Of a DNA stretch of 64,000 nt, positions 8,723-17,249 are shown piece after piece. Within the stretch, counting starts at the first letter, position 1; each line of letters begins with the position of its first letter. Where the stretch lies: the NCBI GenBank assembly GCA_022360655.1, contig JAKSCK010000039.1, positions 34,445-98,444 on the forward strand, in the 5' to 3' direction. The notes beneath the pieces were generated by a model. The model made no database searches. It saw only the letters and a list, made by a program, of their open reading frames with translations, and was not told where the DNA came from. The DNA comes from Spirochaetales bacterium (GTDB lineage Bacteria; Spirochaetota; Spirochaetia; DSM-2461). The position numbers and the translations under genes were made by a program.

Positions 8723-9529
8723 TTATGGCAATGAGAGGGGCTCATGCGTCATAAGCAAAAAATTGGGAAGGGCGCGATGAGCAAATCGTGGTGGAAAACT
8801 CTTCAGAACACCCATTTCACGCCACATGAGTCGAGCCGATCCTCCCCCATCCATGGCCAGGGCATCCATGGCACCAAGCGTATGGAGAAGAGCTCCTCCC
8901 TCTTCATAACTCAATCCCTTTCCATCCCGTCCCTCTGCGACAAAAAGAAAGACCTCATGATCATTCCAACCAATGGCACAGAGGGCATCCCGAACAGAAA
9001 CAGGCTGTTGGGGAACCCCCTGAACAAGAAGGGCATAAAACCCGCCAACCGCATCCTCAGTCCATTCCTTTTGATGTTCAGGTGAGAGCAAGTGAATCAT
9101 TCCATCCCCATCCAAACCCAGAGCATCATGCCGGCCATCAGGCATGCTGTGGGTTTCTCCATTGGTTCTGAAGAATCCACTCACATTTTGCTCTTGATGA
9201 GCAAAGAATCGTATGGGGTCATGGGGAGATGCACTCATCACACCAAAAACATTCTCATCCTGAAAGAAGGAAGGGGCATGTTGGGATTCCAGTGGTAATC
9301 TCTTTGGAGAGGAAATTTTGAGTCGATTCTCCTCTTTTGTGAAAACAAGCGCCACCCATTTCCCATCTGGATGCCCGCCCCGAAGCACCCGGAAAGAATC
9401 AAGTTGGATCTCCTGAATTGATGTGAAACCTGGGCCTTTTCCCGAAGAAAACACGGCATCATATGGGGCACCAGCACAGGAGACAAAGAGAATGACGATT
9501 GCCAAAAGGGTAGAAGGAAAAACTCGCAT
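8723..9529 (-). CDS. Phosphodiester glycosidase (NAGPA-domain) lipoprotein
   Basis: 268 aa from the ATG at 9529; an in-frame start 17 codons upstream would bury the signal peptide. The N-terminus MRVFPSTLLAIVILFVSCAGA has a lipobox ending VSC, so it is probably a lipoprotein. The C-terminal two thirds show the NAGPA/DUF2233 pattern: VRDALCAIGWNDHEVFLFVAEG then ALAMDGGGSARLMW, where the DGGGSA motif is diagnostic. The founding enzyme removes GlcNAc from a phosphodiester; bacterial members are thought to act on wall or exopolysaccharide phosphodiesters. It is divergent from the GGDEF-EAL gene. Confidence 0.8.
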   Translation of the reverse strand: MRVFPSTLLAIVILFVSCAGAPYDAVFSSGKGPGFTSIQEIQLDSFRVLRGGHPDGKWVALVFTKEENRLKISSPKRLPLESQHAPSFFQDENVFGVMSASPHDPIRFFAHQEQNVSGFFRTNGETHSMPDGRHDALGLDGDGMIHLLSPEHQKEWTEDAVGGFYALLVQGVPQQPVSVRDALCAIGWNDHEVFLFVAEGRDGKGLSYEEGGALLHTLGAMDALAMDGGGSARLMWREMGVLKSFPPRFAHRALPNFLLMTHEPLSLP

Positions 9530-9646
9530 GCTCTTGAGAATAACCGGTTTCTTCCCACCATCCCAACCTGTGACTGCCACTTGATGCCTCCATGGCTTGG
9601 AGAAATTCAGCTATGCTCCATCCACAGAATTCGGTATGCTTCCACC

Positions 9647-11713
9647 ATGCCCTATGCTGGACAAACATTCTGGGATTTTTTCCTCCCGTCTCTTGTTGTG
9701 GGTCTCAGTTTGTTTTCTGCCCTTGGCTTCTTTGCACTGGGGAGACGTTTTCAGCAAAGCTACTTTGCAGCCCTTGCTGTTGTTTCCTTCACCATACTGG
9801 CGCATTCTGCTTGCGAAGCCATTATGATGCATCAGCAACTCTTAGGTCTGAGTTCCCAAGGGGCACATTTCTTAGAGCATCTTCAGCTCATCACCTTTTT
9901 TCCGCTCCTATGGGTGATTCCACATTTTGCATTGAGCCTTCAGCCACTTGAAGAAAAAGTCCGATATTTTCTTGTCCAGATTCGCCGAGGATCAGGGGTT
10001 CTTGTGATTCTCTTCATTCTGTTGAATGTTCTTTGGCCTGAGAGTCTTTTGAAGCATCAAAACCTTGGATTTCGGGGACAAAGAACCCTTTTGCTTGAGA
10101 TCTTTGGCATCCTTGTTGTCCTTGAGGTGATAGGACTTTTTTCGTTGTACCCTATTTTTCGGCGAAACGCCGAATTATCCCAGCGTCTCTTAGCTTCCTT
10201 TATTCCCTGGATGGTGGCCATTTTTCCCTTTGCTGCCATGGAACTCTTTATTGATTTTGTTTCAATAGAGTCACTTCCCTCCAGCATCTCCAGCTTTCCC
10301 TATTTCACGGCTGCATTCCTGCTCTTTGCGATTGGCATGCTCATGTCTGCACTCCGCTATGTTCTCATCAAAGCGGGAATGGAAGAAGAAGCTCGTTCTG
10401 ATGCCGCTGCGAGCCAAATGGCCCTCAATCGAGAAATTCTTTTTGATTCACTCACCAATCTTCCCAACCGGCGTCATTTTCGGGAAACACTTTCCCGGCT
10501 TGTAGACCGACCCGTTGAAGACCTCCCTGGTCGCACAGCCCTCATTCTTTTAAACCTCGACGACTTCAGTTCCTACAATGATACCTTTGGTCATCTGGCT
10601 GGAGATGATTTACTCCGCGATGCAGCTCGACGCCTCAAAGAAGTGCTCCGGGAGGAAGATGAACTGTTTCGGGTAGGCGGAGATGAGTTTGCTGTGATTC
10701 TTCATGATATTGATAACTCAAATGAATCCTCTCTGGTCACCTCCCGGCTCATTGAGGTGTTTGCCAGTCCTGTCACCTGGACCAATGGAACCCCTCTGTT
10801 CATCAGTGCCAGCGCTGGCATTGCCGCTTGGCCCTATGATGGCACCAGCTCCAGAGATCTCATGCGTCATGCCGACGCGGCTCTTAAACGGGCCAAAAAA
10901 CATCGCAATTCCTATCGCACCTTTTCTCCTGATATGTCCGTAGAAGCCTCCCATCGAATCCAAGCCATCCACCTCATCAAAAGTGCATTGATTGAAAATC
11001 GATTCCGACTCAATTACCAGCCCGTCACAGATAGACGGGGACAGATGGTGGGTGCAGAAGCTCTTGTGCGAATTGAAGAGGCTGGGAAACTCATATTTCC
11101 CAATTCTTTTATCCCTGTTGCAGAAAGTTCAGGACTCATCATTGCCGTTGGAGAATGGGTGATCGAACAGGCTCTCGCCGACCGAAGAGCCCTCTCCCAC
11201 CTCCCCGAAGACTTTTACTTTTCCATCAATCTTTCGGTGAAACAACTTCGCGACCCCGAACTTGTAAAACGCGTGAATGATGACATGGTACTCAACAACC
11301 TTTCTCCTGAAAGCATTCGCTTTGAGATCACAGAAAGTTCTTTGATGGAAAATTACCGGGAGATCCTTCCTGCCATCAGCAGCTTTCGAGATTTAGGCTT
11401 TAAACTCAGTCTTGATGATTTTGGCACAGGATACTCCTCTCTTGGGTACCTTCTGGAACTTCCAGTAGACATTTTGAAACTGGATAAAGCCTTTCTCACA
11501 GGTCTCTCCAAAGGACATCAAGGCCAGTCCATTGTGAATGCTCTTTTGATGATGGCCCGAGGATTGGAAATGGATGTTATCGTAGAAGGCATTGAAGATT
11601 CCACACAACGAGATTATTTAGCTGGATATGAAGGTGTTTATCAACAAGGCTTTCTTCATGGGAAACCAATGGATCTCAACCACCTCTCTCAACTCATGGC
11701 GGTGAAAGCATGA
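9647..11713 (+). CDS. Membrane-bound GGDEF-EAL cyclic-di-GMP protein
   Basis: 688 aa from the ATG at 9647; a longer frame back to 9581 overlaps the divergent lipoprotein promoter and is unlikely. About seven to eight hydrophobic helices fill residues 10-240. The GGDEF domain has the intact motif RVGGDEF (GGDEF at 344-348) and, exactly five residues upstream, an RxxD inhibitory site (REED). The EAL domain has EALVR at 473-477, NLSVKQL, FEITES, LDDFGTGYSSL, a LKLDKAFL segment and a VIVEGIED segment, so both catalytic sites look intact. It probably makes or breaks c-di-GMP in response to a membrane signal. The stop overlaps the next gene start (ATGA). Confidence 0.95.
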   Translation: MPYAGQTFWDFFLPSLVVGLSLFSALGFFALGRRFQQSYFAALAVVSFTILAHSACEAIMMHQQLLGLSSQGAHFLEHLQLITFFPLLWVIPHFALSLQPLEEKVRYFLVQIRRGSGVLVILFILLNVLWPESLLKHQNLGFRGQRTLLLEIFGILVVLEVIGLFSLYPIFRRNAELSQRLLASFIPWMVAIFPFAAMELFIDFVSIESLPSSISSFPYFTAAFLLFAIGMLMSALRYVLIKAGMEEEARSDAAASQMALNREILFDSLTNLPNRRHFRETLSRLVDRPVEDLPGRTALILLNLDDFSSYNDTFGHLAGDDLLRDAARRLKEVLREEDELFRVGGDEFAVILHDIDNSNESSLVTSRLIEVFASPVTWTNGTPLFISASAGIAAWPYDGTSSRDLMRHADAALKRAKKHRNSYRTFSPDMSVEASHRIQAIHLIKSALIENRFRLNYQPVTDRRGQMVGAEALVRIEEAGKLIFPNSFIPVAESSGLIIAVGEWVIEQALADRRALSHLPEDFYFSINLSVKQLRDPELVKRVNDDMVLNNLSPESIRFEITESSLMENYREILPAISSFRDLGFKLSLDDFGTGYSSLGYLLELPVDILKLDKAFLTGLSKGHQGQSIVNALLMMARGLEMDVIVEGIEDSTQRDYLAGYEGVYQQGFLHGKPMDLNHLSQLMAVKA

Positions 11714-12339
11714 TTGAATACATCATTCCAGGGAACATTGATGACAGAGTCCTTAAGCGAGCCGCCTTGATTTTAGAAGACGGCGGTCTTGTGGCTCATC
11801 CCACCGACACCACCTGGCATGTGAGCTGTTCCTCATCCTCTCTCAAAGGAATTGCCCGCTTGGCACATCTTCGTGGAGGCAATCAGGGCTTACTCACCTT
11901 AATGACAGCGGATATTTCCCAAGCCTCCGCCTTTGCGGAAATAGGAACGCCTCAATACAAGGTGATGCGTCGTCTCACACCTGGCCCCTATGTGTTCATC
12001 TTAGAAGCAACACGAACCCTCAGAAAACGCTGCGGAATGAAACGCCGAGAAGTGGGTGTTCGCATCACCGAACATCCTGTGGCCACCGCTCTTGCCAATA
12101 CACTTGGGGTACCTCTCTTCACCACCACCGCGGCTCGTACCATGGACGATGAAAGCTGGTGGGATCCGGTCTTTGCTGAAGAAAACCTATTTTCCATGGG
12201 GTGGGAAATTGAGGACATTCCTGGCGTTGATTTAGTACTGGATGGGGGGGACGATCTTACCAAAGTTCTCACAACGGTTCTTGATCTCACACATGATGAA
12301 ATGCACATCATTCGAGAAGGCGCTGGAGTGCTCACCTAG
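11710..12339 (+). CDS. Sua5/YciO/YrdC family protein (threonylcarbamoyl-AMP synthase-like)
   Basis: 209 aa. The YrdC fold is seen in LILEDGGLVAHPTDTTWHVSC, where the PTDT motif binds ATP/threonine in the family, followed by GLLTLMTADISQASAFA, RRLTPGPYVFILEAT and the REVGVRITEHPVA segment. The length and the RGGNQGLLTL wording are closer to the YciO subgroup than to TsaC proper, so a role in tRNA t6A synthesis is possible but not proven. It is translationally coupled to the GGDEF-EAL gene by a 4 bp overlap. Confidence 0.85.
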   Translation: MIEYIIPGNIDDRVLKRAALILEDGGLVAHPTDTTWHVSCSSSSLKGIARLAHLRGGNQGLLTLMTADISQASAFAEIGTPQYKVMRRLTPGPYVFILEATRTLRKRCGMKRREVGVRITEHPVATALANTLGVPLFTTTAARTMDDESWWDPVFAEENLFSMGWEIEDIPGVDLVLDGGDDLTKVLTTVLDLTHDEMHIIREGAGVLT

Positions 12340-12547
12340 TCCAGCTCCCAAGAATTTCTTATTCCAGCCTTTTTCTCCCCTTAAATCCCAGAACTTTCCG
12401 CTTTTTTCTCTGAATAGAGCCAATTTCCCCTATGACTCACCAGATGTTGGGTTATGATAAACCATCAAGGGTTGACGGATGTCTGCGTTTGAAACACAAC
12501 ATCCCGATGCCCCGCAAACCATCGCGCCACTGGCAAAGGAAGAATGA

Positions 12548-12823
12548 ATGGCTAAGAAGATTTACGTGGGGAACCTGAGCTTCCGAACCGAAGAAGATGC
12601 ACTGAGCGCTCATTTCGCCCAGTACGGCGAGGTTCTCTCCGCAAGAATCATCACGGACCGGGAATCCGGTCGCTCTCGGGGTTTCGCTTTCGTGGAAATG
12701 GCTGATGACGGTCAGGCAAGTGAGGCCATTGAAGCCCTCAACAATCAAGAATTCGAAGGACGAAATTTGAACATCAGTGAGGCCCGCCCTCGCCGAGATG
12801 ACCATTACCGACGGGATTACTAA
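12548..12823 (+). CDS. RRM-domain RNA-binding protein
   Basis: 91 aa made of a single RNA recognition motif. RNP2 is IYVGNL at residues 4-9 and RNP1 is RGFAFVEM near residues 44-51; the tail is short and basic (RPRRDDHYRRDY). Such small RRM proteins occur in cyanobacteria, spirochaetes and some proteobacteria and bind single-stranded RNA; several respond to temperature. AAGGA lies a few bases before the ATG. A strong intrinsic terminator follows at 12887, so it is probably a single-gene transcript. Confidence 0.95.
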   Translation: MAKKIYVGNLSFRTEEDALSAHFAQYGEVLSARIITDRESGRSRGFAFVEMADDGQASEAIEALNNQEFEGRNLNISEARPRRDDHYRRDY

Positions 12824-12886
12824 TCCCTTTTCCTTCTTCTTGAGGAATCCATCAACATTCCATGCAGAAGAGGGAGTCTCTAGATC

Positions 12887-12918
12887 GACCCCGCCTTTCG
12901 GCGGGGTCTTTTTTTATT
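12887..12918 (+). terminator. Rho-independent terminator after the RRM gene
   Basis: GACCCCGCC (12887-12895) pairs perfectly with GGCGGGGTC (12900-12908) around a TTTC loop and is followed by seven T. It ends transcription of the RRM gene and insulates it from the convergent V-ATPase operon. Confidence 0.95.
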
Positions 12919-12958
12919 ACCAAGACTTCAGATGAAACCTGTTCAGGGTTCTCCAGAA

Positions 12959-13408
12959 CTACATGAGATTTCGCATCAAAATGGCCACAACCAGAGCCAG
13001 AATGGCATAGAATTCTGGGAAGGCTGCCAAAATCAGGGTGTTGCCAAAAACATCATGGCCACTGCCCAGGGCTGAGATTCCAGCAGCACAGACTTTCCCC
13101 TGTTGAATGGCAGAAAACAGTGCAGCTAAGCCTAAAGCAATCCCAGCTCCAAAAATCAAAGCTCCTTGGAACACAGACATTTCAGGAGAAACATAGCTGG
13201 AAAAAAGAAAGAACCCCACAAATCCATAGAGTCCTTGAGTGGCCGGAAGAGCGGATAGAACCAAGGAGGAGCCAAAAGATTCTGGCTTCTTCTTCACAGC
13301 ACCCACGGCACTGGTTCCTCCAATCACAAGGCCAATGGCTGATCCGGTTCCTGAAAGACCTACCATAAGGCCCATACCAATGGCGGCGAGAATGAATGCG
13401 ATGGTCAT
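12959..13408 (-). CDS. ntpK: V-type ATP synthase subunit K (proteolipid)
   Basis: 149 aa, four transmembrane helices in two hairpins, the double-hairpin proteolipid that builds the membrane rotor ring. The ion-carrying Glu132 lies in LAAFPEFYAILAL. LPATQGLYG (Leu54, Thr57, Gln58) and AIQQGK (Gln103) complete the set that binds sodium in E. hirae NtpK, at a constant offset of seven residues. This points to a sodium-coupled enzyme by inference. Last gene of the V-ATPase operon; its start overlaps the end of subunit I by 4 bp. Confidence 0.95.
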   Translation of the reverse strand: MTIAFILAAIGMGLMVGLSGTGSAIGLVIGGTSAVGAVKKKPESFGSSLVLSALPATQGLYGFVGFFLFSSYVSPEMSVFQGALIFGAGIALGLAALFSAIQQGKVCAAGISALGSGHDVFGNTLILAAFPEFYAILALVVAILMRNLM

Positions 13409-15264
13409 GATGCGTTACCTCCGAAGGGTGCATAAGGTTGGCCTCCGCCGACAAACCCCACAGATTTATAAAATTCCACAAAGGTGAGGCGGAGGGGATG
13501 AACAAAGGCCCCAAGGGCCGCAAGAATAAAGTTGATGCCATGGCCAAGAACAAGCACAACCAAGGCGGCAATCCAAGAAAAGACACCTGGATTTTCACCT
13601 CGAATCATCATGGCAATCAGATTGATGGCTCCGCCCAATAATCCTCCTGCAAGAGAAAGGGCAAAGATTCGAATATAGGAAAGAATGTCTCCTGGGAGTC
13701 CTGTGGCAAGACCATACATTTCCCAAAGTCCTAATAAAGGACGCTTCCATAGGGCCATGGCCGGATGATTGAAAAAGAGGATGAGCACCACCCCAACAAA
13801 GGCCACTATGAGACCTATTTTGATGGGTTCTCCCAATAGAGCGAACCAAAAACCAAGAGGGATGGGCCCCACCGTCATCGCCGAGCCTTGGAATCCAACT
13901 CCGGCCATCACAGCTCCAAGAAGGACGAGAAGCGTGCCAAAGGGTTGAAGCGCTTCCACCATCCCTCCCCGTCGCCAAGCATTCGCCATCTGAAGAGAAA
14001 ACCCCAGGATCAATTGAAGAACACCTAAGAGGAGAGCAAAAGCCATGGTGGCATTTAAGTCTGTGAAAACCACCATCCGTTGAATCCCCTGGGGGAGTGG
14101 CAATCCATTGATTTTTACACCAAATCCCGTATTAAACAGGAATCCTCCCAACATTGTGGTGATCCCTAGTATGGCCAAAAGTGTGGCAAGAGGCCGAAAA
14201 TCCTTCCCCTTCAAAGCCAGCATGGCCACCAAGGCCCCCATGGTCACCACCATTCCATAGCCCACATCAGCAAGGCATAACCCAAAGAACAGGGCAAAGA
14301 ACGGGGCAAAAAATGGTGTTGGATCCAATTCCAGATACTGTGGCAGGCCAAAAATCCGGGTGATGGGTTCAAACAGTTTGGCAAAAGCACCATTTCGAAG
14401 CCGTACCGGAACAGCCTCTCCCTGTTCTGGTGTGGAAAACTCGGCCACCACATCTCGATGAGCCATGGCCGTTTCCAACGAGTAAAGAGCCGATTCCGGA
14501 ACAAAACCCTGCAAATGCACAAGGGCACCATCCGCTTCTTCACCAAGAGCCATAAAGGCCAATCGCCTCTCCTTTCGTTGTTCTAACTCACCCAGTTCCG
14601 CTTCAAGAAGTGCATTTTGGGTTGCGAATGCCGCAATACGGCCAAGAAGCGACTCGTGAAAACGTTTGACTTTATCAAGCTCATCTTGCAGAGCTCTGAT
14701 GGACTTGGTAGGAAGAGGCTCCTCTGGGAACAAAGGATGTTCCACCTCATCACGCAGGCGGAATTCAACAAAAAGAATGTTATTTTTGTCCTGACGAATC
14801 ACTTCAATGGTGCGCTGAGAAAAATCCGCTGATGCAAACGCCTTCGAAGAAAGTCGATGACGACTCATGACCAAACCGGCCTGCTCAAGCCAATCTTCCT
14901 CTTCCAAAGCCCTCTCCCCCCAAGGCTGCAGAAGGTCCAAATCCCGAGAAAGTGCATCTTGTTGAGAAAGACATTGGATTTCTTCCTCAAAGGCCTGATG
15001 GGCCTCTGCCACCAAAGCTTCCACTCCCGAAGGCGCGGTGATGCCAGGAGGGATGGCCACCCCCTGTGACTGACGTTTGTTCAATTCTTGGGAGATTTTT
15101 CTCAGTTCATGAATGCGGTCCTCCAGAAGGGACACATCAGCATCAATCATTTGTCCTTCTTGGGAGATGATGTGGAGAACCCCCAAAGACTCTAGGGAAT
15201 GCACCAGCGATTCGCCATCAGCCGCAGGGGCAAGAAGGTGCACTTTTTTCATGGTTTCAATCAT
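13405..15264 (-). CDS. ntpI: V-type ATP synthase subunit I (a-subunit)
   Basis: 619 aa. The N-terminal half is soluble and partly coiled-coil (LEDRIHELRKISQELNKRQ), acting as a stator arm. The C-terminal half has about seven to eight membrane helices, with the conserved FFALFFGLCLADVGYGM segment and the polar helix DILSYIRIFALSLAGG, whose arginine faces the rotor glutamate. It forms the ion half-channels beside the K ring. The start overlaps the end of subunit D by 8 bp. Confidence 0.95.
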   Translation of the reverse strand: MIETMKKVHLLAPAADGESLVHSLESLGVLHIISQEGQMIDADVSLLEDRIHELRKISQELNKRQSQGVAIPPGITAPSGVEALVAEAHQAFEEEIQCLSQQDALSRDLDLLQPWGERALEEEDWLEQAGLVMSRHRLSSKAFASADFSQRTIEVIRQDKNNILFVEFRLRDEVEHPLFPEEPLPTKSIRALQDELDKVKRFHESLLGRIAAFATQNALLEAELGELEQRKERRLAFMALGEEADGALVHLQGFVPESALYSLETAMAHRDVVAEFSTPEQGEAVPVRLRNGAFAKLFEPITRIFGLPQYLELDPTPFFAPFFALFFGLCLADVGYGMVVTMGALVAMLALKGKDFRPLATLLAILGITTMLGGFLFNTGFGVKINGLPLPQGIQRMVVFTDLNATMAFALLLGVLQLILGFSLQMANAWRRGGMVEALQPFGTLLVLLGAVMAGVGFQGSAMTVGPIPLGFWFALLGEPIKIGLIVAFVGVVLILFFNHPAMALWKRPLLGLWEMYGLATGLPGDILSYIRIFALSLAGGLLGGAINLIAMMIRGENPGVFSWIAALVVLVLGHGINFILAALGAFVHPLRLTFVEFYKSVGFVGGGQPYAPFGGNAS

Positions 15265-15871
15265 GCATACCCCCCGGAAGCTCTAATTGGGTTTTCCGAC
15301 TTTTGGTAATTTTCTGAGCGGCTTTTTCAAGATTTTCCACATCTTCGAGATAGCGTTTGATTTTCAACACCGCCTCAGAGAATTCAGGAATTTGCACCTT
15401 CTCATACAAATTCACTTTTTGGGTGGTTTTCTTCCGAGCATGTTCCAGAAGAGCAATACGCCGATTCACCACATCAATTTCTGCCAGGGCCCTGGCCAAT
15501 TCACGGACAATATGTTCTCCCCATCCAAACCATATGGGATGAAGAACTGGAGCCTCTTGGTTTGAAACAATGGTCACTGCATCTAAAGTTGGAACGGTAA
15601 TCCCAGCCACATTGACCTGGCCAAATTCCACATTCTTCGCATGCAAAACCTGCTCTGGGAATTCTGCAAAGAGGCGTTCATTCTCTCCCAAGTTCGCTCT
15701 GAGTTGTTCCAATCGTTTTTGAAGAGATGAGCGCTGCTGCTTCTCTTTCTTGATGGTGAGCCGGAGATAGGCCTCTTTACTTTTCAGAGTAGGCAGAGCC
15801 ACAGCGCGAATCTTCAGCTCTTTCTGCAGAGCCTGCATGGAAACTTTATTGTACTGAAATTTCACTGCCAT
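15257..15871 (-). CDS. ntpD: V-type ATP synthase subunit D (central rotor shaft)
   Basis: 204 aa, almost entirely helical with two long coiled-coil regions (KSKEAYLRLTIKKEKQQRSSLQKRLEQL near the N-terminus and VNRRIALLEHARKKTTQKVN near the C-terminus). This is the antiparallel shaft that turns inside the A3B3 head. The segment RVNALEH-like RRIALLEHARKKT is the family signature. An AGGGG site lies before the ATG. The gene sits between B and I, the usual spirochaete position. Confidence 0.95.
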   Translation of the reverse strand: MAVKFQYNKVSMQALQKELKIRAVALPTLKSKEAYLRLTIKKEKQQRSSLQKRLEQLRANLGENERLFAEFPEQVLHAKNVEFGQVNVAGITVPTLDAVTIVSNQEAPVLHPIWFGWGEHIVRELARALAEIDVVNRRIALLEHARKKTTQKVNLYEKVQIPEFSEAVLKIKRYLEDVENLEKAAQKITKSRKTQLELPGGMHD

Positions 15872-15920
15872 AGGCGCCCCTGGTCACGGAGAACGGCCTG
15901 AGTCAAGGAGGGCAACCAAG

Positions 15921-17249
15921 TCATGCATTGCCACCTTTCCAATACACATCAGAAATCGCTTTTTTGATGCTGAGTTCTTCGAGAGAAAAGTGCTGTTCAA
16001 AAAGTCGCCATACCGCATCCAGCATGGCATCGGTTCCTAAATCCACATCAATGGCTAACAGTTGATCCGAATATTCCTTCGCAAAGGCCATGCAACGTTC
16101 ATCATATTCAGTCAGATCAAATCCATTGTCTTTTTTTGTTCGTGCTTCTGCCGCATCCGCATAAAGTCGAACAGCGGCATTCATCACCTGACCATGATCT
16201 GAACGCGTTTTCTTACCAATCACCTGTTGCTTGAGACGAGAGAGGGAACGGAAGGGATCCACAATCACTTTTCCAATATCCGTATCTGTTCGTAGAAAAA
16301 GCTGTCCCTCTGTGATGTAACCTGTGTTGTCTGGAATGGCATGGGTGATGTCCCCTCCAGAAAGGGTGGTGACCGCCACGATGGTGATGGATCCACCCTC
16401 AGGAAATTGCACCGCTTTTTCATAGAGTTTTGCCAGATCAGAATACAGCGATCCTGGCATGGAATCCTTGGAGGGGATTTGATCCATCTTGTTGGAAACA
16501 ATGGCCAAAGCATCAGCATAAAGGGTCATGTCCGTGAGAAGGACCAGCACCTTTTCATTCTTGTCTACAGCAAAATATTCCGCTGCAGCCAAGGCCATAT
16601 CTGGAACCAAAAGGCGTTCCACGGGAGGATTTTCTGTGGTGTTGATGAAGCTGATGATTTTATCCAAGGCTCCCGCATTCTCAAAAAGAGACCGGAAATA
16701 CAGATAATCATCATTGGATAACCCCATTCCTCCCAGAATGATTTTATCAGCCTCTGCTTTAAGGGCCACGTTGGCCATCACTTCATTGTAGGGCTGATCA
16801 GAGTCGGCAAAGAAGGGGATTTTCTGCCCTGTCACCAAAGTGTTGTTCAGGTCAATTCCGGCAATACCGGTGGCAATGAGTTGATTGGGTTGCTGACGGC
16901 GAACTGGATTAACCGAAGGGCCACCAATTTCCCGTTCTTCTCCATCCACCTCCGGTCCCCCATCAAGGGGTCGTCCAAAGGCATCAAAAAAACGTCCAGC
17001 CAAATCATCCGAAACACGGAGAACAGGAGGACGTCCAAGAAACGTCACCTGGGCATTGGTGGAGATTCCTTCTGTTCCCACAAAAACCTGGAGTGTGACC
17101 TGCTCGCCGGCAATCCGAACCACTTGAGCCAAGCGGTCATCCACATAGGCCATTTCCTCATTGCCAACCCCCTGAGCACGGAGGGTCACTGTAGCCTTAG
17201 TAATCTCATCAATGCGTGTATGAATCTTTCGAAATGCACCCGCTTGCAT
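15921..17249 (-). CDS. ntpB: V-type ATP synthase subunit B
   Basis: 442 aa. Non-catalytic nucleotide-binding head subunit: an N-terminal barrel, then a central domain with no P-loop lysine but the B-type features QKIPFFADSDQPYNE, LVLLTDMTLYADAL and GSITIVAVTTLSGGDITH. Three copies alternate with A in the head. The start codon overlaps the stop of subunit A by 1 bp (TAATG), so translation is coupled. Confidence 0.97.
   Translation of the reverse strand: MQAGAFRKIHTRIDEITKATVTLRAQGVGNEEMAYVDDRLAQVVRIAGEQVTLQVFVGTEGISTNAQVTFLGRPPVLRVSDDLAGRFFDAFGRPLDGGPEVDGEEREIGGPSVNPVRRQQPNQLIATGIAGIDLNNTLVTGQKIPFFADSDQPYNEVMANVALKAEADKIILGGMGLSNDDYLYFRSLFENAGALDKIISFINTTENPPVERLLVPDMALAAAEYFAVDKNEKVLVLLTDMTLYADALAIVSNKMDQIPSKDSMPGSLYSDLAKLYEKAVQFPEGGSITIVAVTTLSGGDITHAIPDNTGYITEGQLFLRTDTDIGKVIVDPFRSLSRLKQQVIGKKTRSDHGQVMNAAVRLYADAAEARTKKDNGFDLTEYDERCMAFAKEYSDQLLAIDVDLGTDAMLDAVWRLFEQHFSLEELSIKKAISDVYWKGGNA

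Noticed and set aside
12500..12547. GCAAACCA and GGCAAAGG boxes upstream of the RRM gene recalling a cyclic-di-GMP riboswitch
   Set aside because: The helices and the rest of the consensus are absent and the ATG follows almost directly.
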